Translations under genes and position numbers: made by a program
Notes under the pieces: model-generated
The model's input: only the letters and a program-made list of their open reading frames with translations
Database searches by the model: none
Told to the model about the DNA's origin: nothing
NCBI GenBank assembly: GCA_001970955.1
Contig: MPUH01000081.1
Span: 1 to 64,000, forward strand
Source of the DNA: Stentor coeruleus
Lineage: Eukaryota; Ciliophora; Heterotrichea; Heterotrichida; Stentoridae
Length of the DNA: 64,000 bases
Direction: 5' to 3'
Shown: positions 42,352-52,423 of the stretch, one piece after another
How the letters are laid out: every line of letters begins with the position of its first letter
Numbering within the stretch: position 1 is the stretch's first letter

Positions 42352-42783
42352 TTAATTTTTAGTTGGGTAAAATATCTTAAACAAAATCAAAGTGCATAGT
42401 TCCATAGTAAAAGGTACAATATTTGTGAATATCCAAATTGCCCATATAATTTGGTATCGCCAAGATAACAAAAAATACCAAATTAAAAAAATGACCCCTA
42501 AAGAATGAAATGCAATTGAAGTCACTGTGACAAATGGATGTTGCATGGTCACACCTACTAATAATACACTTAATTCAAATAATAAGACTATTATAGATAA
42601 ACTCAAAGCTGCGACTAAAGAATCCCAAGCTTGATTATAATCAGAATCGTTTTTGACTGCATAATAAGGGATTCCTGCAAAGATGTTATCTTCTTTGACG
42701 AAGAAAATTATAATAATCATAGCTATGTGGCCTATTAAGCAAAGGAACTTGGCGGGAAATAAGGTCTGACTAACACTTTTCAT
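42352..42783 (-). CDS. TMEM107: TMEM107 transition-zone membrane protein
   Basis: Four membrane segments in the TMEM107 arrangement: FPAKFLCLIGHIAMIIIIFF, an extracytosolic loop with DNIFAGIP, LVAALSLSIIVLLFELSVLL, VTVTSIAFHSLGVIFLIWYF, then a last helix with VPFTMELCTLILF. The shared signatures are the N-terminal (V/F)P-x-(K/R)FL-x-L-x-x-H, (L)VAALS in helix 2 and P-x-x-x-E in helix 4. TMEM107 recruits MKS-module proteins to the ciliary transition zone. An upstream in-frame Met exists (frame opens at 42840), but its 19 extra residues are AT-biased Phe/Tyr/Asn and absent from the family. The start here is the Met before KSVSQTLFPAKF. Confidence 0.88.
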   Translation of the reverse strand: MKSVSQTLFPAKFLCLIGHIAMIIIIFFVKEDNIFAGIPYYAVKNDSDYNQAWDSLVAALSLSIIVLLFELSVLLVGVTMQHPFVTVTSIAFHSLGVIFLIWYFLLSWRYQIIWAIWIFTNIVPFTMELCTLILFKIFYPTKN

Positions 42784-42885
42784 ATTATTATATAGGAAAA
42801 AAAAATCATATAGAAAATAGGTGTGTATAAAATTATTCATTCTATATCAAATAATGTATAATATATTTAATAATCAAGTTTAGGT

Positions 42886-43587
42886 TTAATTATTGATTTC
42901 ATCTGCAATCTCTAATCGAATTCCAGAACTTTTACTTATATTTGTATTAATCCCTTCTATAAAATTACTATTTTTCTCTAATTTATCAGTGTCTTCATCA
43001 TTTTCTTCTTCCAAACCCTCATTTCCTTCTTTGTCATGATTATTTTTTCTTTTACACAGAATATTTAATTCATTTAAATACATGTAAACTTTATCAACAT
43101 AAGGAAAAACCTCATCTTTTTCTACTTTTACTGTGCTTATTAAAGGTTTTTTTGTTGTTGTAAAATCCAATTTGATTCTATTAATTTCTTTTTCAATTTT
43201 GTTAACTTTTTTCTTGCATTCTGTTTTTAATCTTGTAATTTTTGGTGACTCCACATCTATTATTTGGATTTTTTCTGGTTTTTTAGTTAGAGTTTCTAAG
43301 TATTGATCAAAAGTATGCAAAACATATCTCCAAAGTTTATCGACTACAATACTTTCGTTTTTTTCACCAATTAAATTCAGACGGATTATTAAGTCTTGAA
43401 AAATACTATTACAAAATTTCAAATCTTCTGTGAGGGTTTTGTGATAGTTTTCCTTTTCTTTAAGGGAGTTTAGATTCTCAAGCCAAGTTTGTGATTTGGC
43501 TTCATAGGCAAATTTTAGTAGTTTTGAATTCTCTTTAAGATCTTCTATTAAATTAAGATTTTTTAAACTTGTCTCTGTGGAACTCAT
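42886..43587 (-). CDS. Orphan 233-residue coiled-coil protein
   Basis: Intact frame, TAA stop, lying 102 bp upstream of the TMEM107 start on the same strand. Predicted largely helical: heptads at ~residues 35-75 (WLENLNSLKEKENYHKTL) and ~115-150 (RLKTECKKKVNKIEKEINRI). An acidic, low-complexity stretch (about 187-210) and a polar tail follow. No domain recognised. Sitting between ciliary genes suggests, weakly, a cytoskeletal role. Confidence 0.65.
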   Translation of the reverse strand: MSSTETSLKNLNLIEDLKENSKLLKFAYEAKSQTWLENLNSLKEKENYHKTLTEDLKFCNSIFQDLIIRLNLIGEKNESIVVDKLWRYVLHTFDQYLETLTKKPEKIQIIDVESPKITRLKTECKKKVNKIEKEINRIKLDFTTTKKPLISTVKVEKDEVFPYVDKVYMYLNELNILCKRKNNHDKEGNEGLEEENDEDTDKLEKNSNFIEGINTNISKSSGIRLEIADEINN

Positions 43588-43894
43588 TGAAATACTTATT
43601 TTTTTTTCTTATTATTTTATGTAATATTTATTTTTATAGTCATGGACGAAAATATGAGGACTGTCTTTAATCTGACTCTTCTGTTTAAAATATATTTTCT
43701 TCTGAGGTTATTGAAAAAATCAGTCTTATTTCTTTTAATACCACATAAATATCGAAAGGAATTAAAAAAAAATCAAAATATTATCTAAGAAACTATATTC
43801 AATCCTGTGAATTCAATAAACTTTAATATTTTCTTTATTTTTTTCTACTAAAATTATTTCTTCCTAAACTAATTCTTATATCTATTTATCTAAA
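43588..43894. other. Short spacer
   Basis: AT-rich; nothing recognised. Confidence 0.5.
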
Positions 43895-46800
43895 CTAATT
43901 TAAGATAATCGTATATTGGATCATTTCTTCATCATTTCTTTTTATATAATTCCTATAAGTTAATACTCCTAATAATAACGACCCTAAAGCAAAAGATGCA
44001 GTCACAAGATAATTGTTTGAGTTTTGAAGTGTATCATCACTAGTTTTACTATACTCGAAATCATATTTTTTACAGTAATAAGAATCATATCCATAAATCC
44101 CATTTGAATAATAATAAGAGCATTGATTAGACCAATATTTTCCTATATCAACATCATTATTTTGATTTAAAACTTCTGAATGAATATACAAATCAGTTTG
44201 TGTAAGAAGTTCATATTTGCAATACCAATAATAACAATAATAATAATCAGAATATGAATAATATCCATCATTATAATACTTCTCACAATTATCACATCGT
44301 GAAAAATCTTGCTCATTTTTTTCTATCAGATTACTTAATGAATTCATCTTAACTTTATCAAAAACCTCTTCTTTACAATATTCAATCCAACAGTCACCAT
44401 ATTCACCATCGCCCCCAATACATTTCCAACACTCATTTAAATTTTCATTTGACTTAGTTATGAAATCCGAAATTTTCCTATAGTTTTTTTGGAATTTTTC
44501 TAATATCTGACTTTTACATGAATAATATCCACATGTATAAATAAAATTTTCATCAAACCCTTCCTTCTGAGCTTTTTCAAAACATAATTCACAGTTGTTT
44601 GCTTTAGTTTTTTCAACATCCAAACTAAAAATTTCTATAACTTTATTTTTTTCTCCTGGACTGCAATAAATATCCGAGCAAGTTTCATATTCATTTTCTG
44701 TATAAAATCCATTAGAAAAATGGGCAAAACAATCAACACACAGATTAAGTTTTACTGATTTTATAGGCATAGCAGATGGGAAATACTTAGCAAGAACTTC
44801 AGCAGCATTTCCCCCATTTTTAGAATAATAATCAACACAAACTGTATATTCTTCATATGAAATAAACCCAATTTCTAAGTTTTCTATACAATCACCACAT
44901 TTATTAATAACAATATTTTCAGCTTTTGCAACATAATATTTTTCATCATTATCGCAGTTAACTTTTTCGCATTTCCAGAAATCATTTCTTGAGGTTTTCC
45001 CATAATGATATTCTTCATAACAAACTTTACAGTCCATAAGATTTTGATTTTTTATACTTTTTGATAACATCGACATGATTTTTTCTTTGCCATTTGTATA
45101 CAAACAATCATAATAAAAGTCCTCTTCTTGATTTTCAGATAAAAAACTACAAGAATCGACAAAGTCTAAAGTTGTTCCATTTAATTCGCTTATAAAATCA
45201 GGGATTTGGATTAGGTTTTCATTAATAAAATCATTACATTTCATTGAAGCACATAAAAAATAGTTTGAATTGTGGAAATACCAACCAGCATAACAGGTTT
45301 CTTGACAAGATGATGTTTCTATTTTAGGGATTTCATAAAAAGATGAGATTATATTTATGATTTTATTTTTACAATACCAAGAAATACAGTTATAATAATC
45401 ATCTTCTGAATAATTGTAACAAGAATCACAGGATGTTAAATCTTGGGTGTTAGGAATTTTGTTAAATAAAACTTCTTTGCTTAAAATTTCTTCTTTGCAA
45501 TATTGAATCAGACAGTTTGAATAATAATATGAACCATATGCATAAAAAGAATATACACACTGATCACAAGTTGTAGTTTGTAATGGAGTTGATTTAAAGA
45601 GTTTTTGTAATGATTTAAAAACTAGAGATTTAGATTTCTCAAGGATTTCGTTTTTACAATAATAATACACACAATCATAATAACTGTATTCTTCTTCATA
45701 GTAACAAGTTTCACAAGTTCCTTGATTAGTATTTTTTACCCCACCGTCAAAAAGATTTTCTTTTTCAATAATCTCGTTTTTGCTACCACAAAAGAAACAA
45801 TAAAAATCATACTCGTCATACTCATTCATACAAGAAAGGCAATCAAAAAGTTCTTTTTTAGTTTTTTTCTTAAGTAAATTCTTTGCATTTTTTTCTTTAT
45901 ACATAGCTAAAACCTCATCTTTACAATAGTATGTATAACATACATAATATTCATCATAAGTAAAAAAACCATAAACATAATTATAATAGCAATCTGTTGT
46001 ACATCTACTTATCTGAGCTTCTTTATGATTTTTACTATCTGATTTAATAAGCCCTTCAGGATCAATTATCTCATCTTTACAATAATAATAAATACAAGTT
46101 TCTAAACTTTCCCCAGTATAAAAATAATCACAAAGTTCACAGTTTGTATATAAAACCTTAGGACGAACTGATACAAAACTTGCCTTGTTTTCGAAATACT
46201 TATTAGCTAAGTTTATAATTTTGTCTTTACAGTTATCTTTAGCACATTTATAATAATCATTTTCATATGCACAATCATGACAACTTCCAATAGTTGTTTC
46301 TGTTGACTCAGATGTTGAAAAAAGATTTTCTCTATTGAAGAATTCTTGTATGCAATATTCTGTAATACAATCATAAAACACGTTGTTTATATAATAGTAA
46401 TAACAAGCATTGCATTTAGAAAGCTCTTGTTTTTTATTGTTTTCTACCATGGAAAATGATAGAGATAATTCTGATACATTATCGGTTTTACATATGTTTT
46501 GTATACAATCTTCATAGTCGTAGTTGTAATAATACCATTCATAATAACATTTGTTTGTACATGAATCAAGGGTTTTATTAGAATCAGTGTTGTAGAGGGA
46601 TTTTATGAGTGTGAGGATTTCTGATTTGCAGAACTGAAAAACACAGGAATTGTAGTTGGAGTCTGAATAAAAAAGACACTCACTGCATGTACCTTGTTTT
46701 GCTTCTGATATTCCATTAAAAAGTGATGATTTGTCGTAGATTTCTTTACAGTAAGTGTAGTAGCAGTACATAGCTTTCTCATCAGAAAGGTCTTGAGCAC

Positions 46801-46936
46801 AGATTTGGCATGATGAAGCTATTACTGGGCGTTGTATCTTTAGAGAGGATTCTTCTGAGTTATATGATAAAACAAGACAGTTAGTAAGGATTATGATTGC
46901 AAACTCTAAGGAAATTACTCTCATATTTGTAAGCAT
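43895..46936 (-). CDS. Giant Cys/Tyr-rich repeat surface protein (type I membrane)
   Basis: A 1013-residue protein: signal peptide (residues ~5-24), about 20 tandem modules of roughly 40-55 residues, one membrane helix (about 975-995, VTASFALGSLLLGVLTY) and a short cytosolic tail. Each module reads C-x(2-3)-C, a Tyr/Asp/Glu-rich stretch of 9-20 residues, C-x(3)-C-K-(D/N/E)-E-I, then a Lys/Ser/Asn-rich helix. Examples are CETCYYEEEYSYYDCVYYYC and CELCDYFYTGESLETCIYYY followed by CKDE. Some modules have lost single cysteines. The pattern implies two disulfides per module, in a rod on the cell surface or in an endomembrane lumen. I do not recognise the family. Tyrosine clusters beside cysteines are unusual and could allow cross-linking (inference). 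Confidence 0.8.
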   Translation of the reverse strand: MLTNMRVISLEFAIIILTNCLVLSYNSEESSLKIQRPVIASSCQICAQDLSDEKAMYCYYTYCKEIYDKSSLFNGISEAKQGTCSECLFYSDSNYNSCVFQFCKSEILTLIKSLYNTDSNKTLDSCTNKCYYEWYYYNYDYEDCIQNICKTDNVSELSLSFSMVENNKKQELSKCNACYYYYINNVFYDCITEYCIQEFFNRENLFSTSESTETTIGSCHDCAYENDYYKCAKDNCKDKIINLANKYFENKASFVSVRPKVLYTNCELCDYFYTGESLETCIYYYCKDEIIDPEGLIKSDSKNHKEAQISRCTTDCYYNYVYGFFTYDEYYVCYTYYCKDEVLAMYKEKNAKNLLKKKTKKELFDCLSCMNEYDEYDFYCFFCGSKNEIIEKENLFDGGVKNTNQGTCETCYYEEEYSYYDCVYYYCKNEILEKSKSLVFKSLQKLFKSTPLQTTTCDQCVYSFYAYGSYYYSNCLIQYCKEEILSKEVLFNKIPNTQDLTSCDSCYNYSEDDYYNCISWYCKNKIINIISSFYEIPKIETSSCQETCYAGWYFHNSNYFLCASMKCNDFINENLIQIPDFISELNGTTLDFVDSCSFLSENQEEDFYYDCLYTNGKEKIMSMLSKSIKNQNLMDCKVCYEEYHYGKTSRNDFWKCEKVNCDNDEKYYVAKAENIVINKCGDCIENLEIGFISYEEYTVCVDYYSKNGGNAAEVLAKYFPSAMPIKSVKLNLCVDCFAHFSNGFYTENEYETCSDIYCSPGEKNKVIEIFSLDVEKTKANNCELCFEKAQKEGFDENFIYTCGYYSCKSQILEKFQKNYRKISDFITKSNENLNECWKCIGGDGEYGDCWIEYCKEEVFDKVKMNSLSNLIEKNEQDFSRCDNCEKYYNDGYYSYSDYYYCYYWYCKYELLTQTDLYIHSEVLNQNNDVDIGKYWSNQCSYYYSNGIYGYDSYYCKKYDFEYSKTSDDTLQNSNNYLVTASFALGSLLLGVLTYRNYIKRNDEEMIQYTIILN

Positions 46937-47238
46937 AAATTACTTGGGAAAAAATATTTAGGATTTAAGGGTTGGGAATATAGTTTTATTAATAAAAAGC
47001 TAGTGGAGTATTATACAGTGGTGATATTGAAATTATATATTAAAAAAAACTGTATTTTTTAACATGAAAAATTATACTATTATTGATTTTGTATTACTGA
47101 TTATAGAAAGTTGATAATAATTGTGCTTTTTTTTGTCAATAAATAGTTGATTTATATAATTTTTTTGAAAATAGTTGCTGCTTTTTATACAATTTTGCTG
47201 TTGATTATTTATTGCATATAAATATAATTTATTAAATA
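46937..47238. other. AT-rich spacer
   Basis: 5' flank of the repeat surface protein; unlike most 5' flanks here it is simply AT-rich, with mild G excess. Nothing else seen. Confidence 0.5.
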
Positions 47239-47427
47239 ATGTCTATAAAGCCGGGCATGTTTAGGTCTTTTAGCTTCATAAATAAAAACTCATTCTGGGT
47301 ATTTTTTAAAGATTTGCCGCAAACTTTGCGATTAATGATCATTTATAATATGTTTTATTATATGGAAGCTAGTGTAGGTAGTATATTTTTCGGTTTAAAT
47401 TTTAGTGTTTTTAATTTCTTTATGTAA
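47239..47427 (+). CDS. Possible 62-residue relative of the MGC micro-proteins
   Basis: A small frame (MSIKPGMFRSF...) lying 480 bp upstream of the first MGC micro-protein on the same strand. Its second half can be aligned without gaps to those proteins: L-x-L-x-x-I-x-x-x-x-Y-(L/M)-E-x-S, with about 7 of 17 residues identical to the first MGC protein. It lacks the N-terminal Gly-Cys and is more hydrophobic and Phe-rich. It may be a diverged family member or a chance match. Confidence 0.3.
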   Translation: MSIKPGMFRSFSFINKNSFWVFFKDLPQTLRLMIIYNMFYYMEASVGSIFFGLNFSVFNFFM

Positions 47428-47907
47428 TCAAGTGTAGCTAAAAATCCTCATATTAACTCAATACACCTCAAACATCAAGACAAAGTGAATAAAAATTAAC
47501 CTTTATTAAAAGTTTATAACTTATATTCGTGCTTTTCTAATTTAAAAACATGCAAAAGTCTAAAAAATATTTACAATATTTTGTTTATAAACACCATGAT
47601 AATTTATAAGACTTACACATAACTCCTTCTTTAATAATCTAGTTTTTCATATTCATTATAACAACTGAAAATATAATGAGCCATACTTATCAAACTATAT
47701 TATTCCATTATATTATCATTATATAAATATTTATCAAAAATTCAAAACTATCAGTATAAAGCTATTCATTTATAACAGAAAAATCATTATTACTTGCATA
47801 GATATCAAATCATAATAAATACATTTTTAAATTTTTAAAGAGTTATATATAAATCTCCCTAATAATATAATTTATAACATTATGCTTTAAAATAATATAA
47901 TATATAA

Positions 47908-48087
47908 ATGGGATGCATAGCAACTAAAGGTAGAATATCAGATTGCCGTTTAAAGAAACGAATGTCTTTTAAAAGTATAAAAAAAGTGAATTGCCACGTA
48001 CACCTTAAATTAAGTATAAACTCTCATTTAATTCTCAGAAGCATTGATGAAGTGAGCGCTTATTTGGAAGAATCACATATAAAATAA
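47908..48087 (+). CDS. MGC micro-protein 1 (59 residues)
   Basis: A 59-residue frame starting MGCIATKGRIS. Met-Gly-Cys with basic residues close behind is the classic signal for N-myristoylation at Gly2 plus palmitoylation at Cys3, predicting attachment to the inner plasma membrane or other membranes. The middle is strongly basic (RLKKRMSFKSIKK) and the C-terminus is acidic-helical (RSIDEVSAYLEESHIK). The paralogue at 49791 differs at 9 of 59 residues with no indel and no stop, and the last 22 residues are identical, whereas flanking DNA has indels; this supports a functional protein. The role is unknown. Confidence 0.7.
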   Translation: MGCIATKGRISDCRLKKRMSFKSIKKVNCHVHLKLSINSHLILRSIDEVSAYLEESHIK

Positions 48088-49288
48088 TTATCATATATTT
48101 TTAATTTAAACTCTAATTTATTGCTTTTAGTAATCTTGAAATATTATCTTAGTAACAATCAAAAGTTGAATTTTTTTTTTTTATTGTATCTAGTATTCAA
48201 TAATATTGTTTAAAACTTAGAAAGATATGAGTGGATTATATAAACAAGATAATTTAGGATTCATCAAAATAATTATAGTGAAGGGATACATATTGATGGA
48301 GTTTCTAGAAAAGAATATTATATTTCTTATAACTCCATTACAAGAAAATGGTGATTTGAAAGTAATAATAAATCAGAAATCATAATTTAGGATTTTAATC
48401 GGTTTGAGATTTTGGTTATATGATAATAAGAAGTTATCATATAAATTTATAGCTTGGATGAATTGTATGATTATGATTAGGGATTTTGGCATTATCAAAA
48501 TTTTTCTCTGGTATTTAGGGAATTTATAAATGATTAAAAAATAATGAGTTTGAGAAGGAAATTTGAAAGAATTATTATTATCTAAGATGTGGCAATATAA
48601 AGTGTTTAAGATTTATATTTTTTTATAGGTAGGTCTTGCTTTACATGCTGAAATATACCTTTAGAGATAATATGCTAAACATATTTTTGTACTAAAAGCA
48701 TTTTTTATTGTATATTTTTATGCTTTCTTTATTGACTACTTTTGTCGAAAGTAAAATTTTCTTCTTTACAAATTATAAGTACCGAAAATTATAAACTTTT
48801 CCAATCTTCATTTTAGATATTTCGAATATATATTTATAAAGGATTCTTAAAAAAGTAATACGAACAATTACATAATTTCTTTATATCCTCAAACTATCTT
48901 AAGAAATAAATCATTCATTCTCTATAACTTCAGTCTGAAATATATATTTATTTGCCTTAAATATCAGTTTCTAATAATTAAAGTATACAGAATTTATTTA
49001 TAAGAACAAAAAGTTTATACATAATTATATTGAAATAACAAAGATTCGATAAGGAAATTTGCATTCTTGACTATGATTTATGATACTTTATTCTCATATC
49101 TTATACAATTTATAATTTTATAAATATGACATGATATAGAAATTATATTAGTTTAAAAATGCTGATTATAATATAAAACTATATAAGAATTTAATTTAAG
49201 CAGGATTTTTGAGTTTTTAAGTCATAAAGATCTGAAAATTTTGGTGTTGTTTAGTTTTCAAAATATGTAAAGGGTATTGTTGGGTTTA

Positions 49289-51340
49289 TACTATTTCTAG
49301 AGATAAATCATATGATTTATCTAAAAATACCAAACTACTTATAAAAAAATTCAGAAATTTTGCTAGTATAAACATTATTATCAATACACCTCAAGGTAAA
49401 ATGAATAAAAATTACTCTTTAGTAAAATTTTATATTTTATATTAATACTTTTATAATTTGAAATTGTAAAAGTCTAAAAAATATTTACAGTATTTTGTTT
49501 ATAAACACCATAATAATTTATAAGACTTACACACAATTATTTCTTCAATAATCTAATCTTTCATATTCATAATAGCAACTGAAAATATAATAAATCATAC
49601 TTATCAAATTTTATTAATCATTATATTAATATGCACCAAAAATCCCATTCATTTACAATAAAAAAATTATTAGTATTTCAAACATATAAAATCATTATAA
49701 ATATATTCTCTAATTCTCAACGAGCTTATATATATATTTCCATACTAATATAAATTATAGCATTATGCTTTAAAATAATATAATATATAAATGGGATGCA
49801 TAGCGACTAAAGGTAGAATATCAGATCGTCGTTTAAAGAAGCAAATCTCCTTTGAATGTATAAAAAAAGTTAATTGCCAAGTATATCTTAGATTAAGTAC
49901 AAACTCTCATTTAATCCTCAGAAGTATTGATGAAGTGAGCGCTTATTTGGAAGAATCACATATAAAATAATTATCTTATATTTTCAATTTAAACCCTAAT
50001 TTATTGTTTTGAAAATCTTGGGATATTAACTTAGTAACAGTTGAAGGTTGAATTTTTCATTATTTTTTTTATTGAATCTAGTATTTAATAATATAACTTA
50101 AAAACTTAGAAAGATATGAGTAGAAGATATAAACAAGATAATTTAAGATTCATTAAAGCAATTATAATGATGAAATGAAGGTAGATAGATTTTCTAAATA
50201 AGAATATCGTATTTCTTATAACTCTATTACGAGAAAATGGTGATTTGGAATCATAATAATCAGAAATCATCATTTAGGATTTTAATCAGTTTGAGATTTT
50301 GGTTGTATGCCAATAAGAAATTTTCATACAAATTTATATTTTGGATGAATTGCATGATTATGAATAAGGATTTTGCTATTATCTCTGGTATTTAGGAAAT
50401 TTATAAATGATTCATCAAGATAGAAATAATAATGAGTTTTAGAAGAAGGCTTGGAAGAATTTTTTTATCTAAGATATGATAATATAAGGTAGGTCTTGCT
50501 TTAAATGTTGATTTATACCACTTTGAGATATTATACTAAGCATATTTTTGAACTAAAAGCATTTTTATTGTATAATTTTATGCTTTCTTGATTAACTTCA
50601 GCTTTTTATATAGCTCAAGGTGAATATATTAGCAACTGTTGTCAAAAAGTAAAATTTTCTGCTTAAACAAATTAGAAGTATCGAAAATTATAAACTTTTT
50701 TCAGTCTTCATTCTAGATATTTCAAACATATATTTATAAAGGATTCTTAAAAAGTAATACAAATAATCAATCACATAATTTCTTTATATCCTCAAACTAT
50801 CTCAAAAATAAATCATTCATTTCTATACAATTTTATATCTTTAGTCTGACATATATATTATTTGATTTAAATATAAGCTTATAATAATAATTAAAGTATA
50901 CAGAATTTATTTATAAGAGCAAAAATTTTATGCATAATTATATTGAAATAATAAAGATTAGATAAGAAAATTGTATTCTTGACTATGATCTATAAAATTT
51001 CATTCTCATATCTTATAAAATTTATAATTTTATAAATATGATATGATATAGAAATTATATTAGTTTAAAAAATACTGATTATAATATAAAACTATATAAG
51101 AATTTAATTTAAGTAGGATTTTTGGTCATAAAGATAAGAAAATTATGGTGTTGTTTAGTTTTAAAATATGTAAAGGGTATTGTTGGGTTTATACTTAATG
51201 TTTGAATTTTTTAATTGATACTTTAATATAAGCTTTATAATATCATTAGTCATTTTACATTAACAAAATTTTTGAATTTTTTTTTATAAGTAGTTTGATA
51301 TTTTTAGATAAATCATATTATTCATCTCTGGAAATAGTAT
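49289..51340. repeat. ~75-bp inverted repeats bracketing copy B
   Basis: Left arm 49289-49362 and right arm about 51264-51340 are inverted copies with a few mismatches (for example ctatttctagagataaatc against gataaat...ctctggaaatag). The left arm includes a perfect 20-bp palindrome, GATAAATCATATGATTTATC (49302-49321), which is broken in the right arm. No transposase gene lies between them. Confidence 0.7.
49791..49970 (+). CDS. MGC micro-protein 2 (59 residues)
   Basis: Paralogue of the gene at 47908, in copy B of the direct duplication. It begins MGCIATKGRISDRRLKKQ and keeps the acyl-anchor N-terminus and the identical C-terminal NSHLILRSIDEVSAYLEES block. The differences are mostly in the basic centre (C13R, R18Q, M19I, K22E, S23C, H30Q, H32Y, K34R, I37T). 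Upstream DNA (about 40 bp of aaaataatataatatataa type) is conserved with copy 1, suggesting a shared promoter. Ends TAA. Confidence 0.7.
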   Translation: MGCIATKGRISDRRLKKQISFECIKKVNCQVYLRLSTNSHLILRSIDEVSAYLEESHIK

Positions 51341-52240
51341 GACAAAAATTATTAATCGTTAAATTATCATATTGACTTTACATCAAAGTTTAAAGAAGGT
51401 GATAGTTAAGGTGGCATGGTTTAAACCTTGTCTGATCGAGGTTTGTTTGTCCTACGATCTCTTTCTTTGGGCAGATTCGGTATGTTAAACCACTCGTTGT
51501 CGCTGGTTATGTGACTCTTTACTTGGCTGAGGAGTTTTTTACTGTTTCTTTTCTTTAGCGTCATGATGATGGAGGCAAATCTTGTGTTCACCTTGTTTTT
51601 CTTAAAAAATCCAGCTTGCTTTAAGTATGTTTTGAAGTTCTTATGGTGTTCATAGCAAACTGGGCATTTAGTTCTTTTACATTACTATTTTATATTATCT
51701 TTTATATCATAAATATTAATAATATTTAAAATTTACCTAAATTAATAATAACACTCACAAGAAGATGTATACAGCCACCCTTTCAATATTCTTATTACAA
51801 TAAACTTAATATCTTTAATAAAATAGAACTTAATATTCAAAATCATAATTAAAGTGATACTTAACACATTTTAAATTATTTTCTTAGATTTAACTAGCAT
51901 AGTATATTAAATTACATATAAACATACAAAGTATTACATTTATATAAATTTTTAGAGGTTTTGTAATTGATTATATTTTGGAAAAAATACAATATAAAGA
52001 TTTAAATTTTTAAGTATTATGAATAGAACTGTATACTGATGAAATGAGTTTAATATTATCTAGGTAATTTTAAGTTAATAAATAATTAAAGTGATTTCAA
52101 AGTCTTTAAGGCTATTTTTGATTATAAGAATATTAATTTATTTTTTTGAAAGAAAAGATAATTTTATATAGTTAGCTTTACTACCTAAATTACTTTTATC
52201 TAATACAATTTGCAGTAGGCAAAATAGATTTACAAAATAA
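51204..52240. other. Spacer between duplication and MGC3
   Basis: Contains the right inverted-repeat arm and the dispersed coding-like repeat. Otherwise AT-rich, with no gene seen. Confidence 0.6.
51414..51675 (-). repeat. Dispersed coding-like repeat, open copy
   Basis: Partner of 8883-9152. On the minus strand, 51421-51681 is an open frame of 86 codons after a TAA, with no start Met at its beginning. It begins CKRTKCPVCYEHHKNFKTYL, continues basic and helical, and ends KERDRRTNKPRSDKV before TAA. The CPVC pair with following His residues suggests a zinc site. It is less AT-rich than its surroundings and both copies end abruptly at the same two points. It is either a 5'-truncated fragment of a multicopy gene or the coding end of an unrecognised element. 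Confidence 0.65.
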
Positions 52241-52423
52241 ATGGGCTGTGGTATTACAAAACAAAAAAAGAAAGGGTTAAATACACGCTTGCAAACTAAA
52301 TTAAAACTAGAAAAGCCAAGATTTAATCATCTCCTTTTGAGAATTCATAAGCTAAGTCCAAAAGACTTATGCACAATATATGAAGTCAGATCAAGTTTGG
52401 AAATATCGCCACAGTTAAAATAA
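52241..52423 (+). CDS. MGC micro-protein 3 (60 residues)
   Basis: A 60-residue frame starting MGCGITKQKKKG, again a strong myristoylation-plus-palmitoylation N-terminus followed by a polybasic patch. The C-terminus LCTIYEVRSSLEISPQLK aligns with the LRSIDEVSAYLEESHIK end of MGC1/2 (L, I, E, V, L, E, S and final K shared). It lies 2.3 kb beyond MGC2 on the same strand and outside the 1.8-kb duplication, so it is an older family member. No other domain. Confidence 0.6.
   Translation: MGCGITKQKKKGLNTRLQTKLKLEKPRFNHLLLRIHKLSPKDLCTIYEVRSSLEISPQLK

Larger units (their letters stand above)
47459..51203 (+). repeat. Two direct copies of a ~1.8-kb segment
   Basis: Copy A (about 47459-49288) and copy B (about 49382-51203) are homologous along their whole length, with small indels. 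Both start near atacacctca and end near gggtattgttgggtttatac. Each carries one MGC micro-protein gene at the same relative place. Coding parts are better conserved than flanks. Confidence 0.85.
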
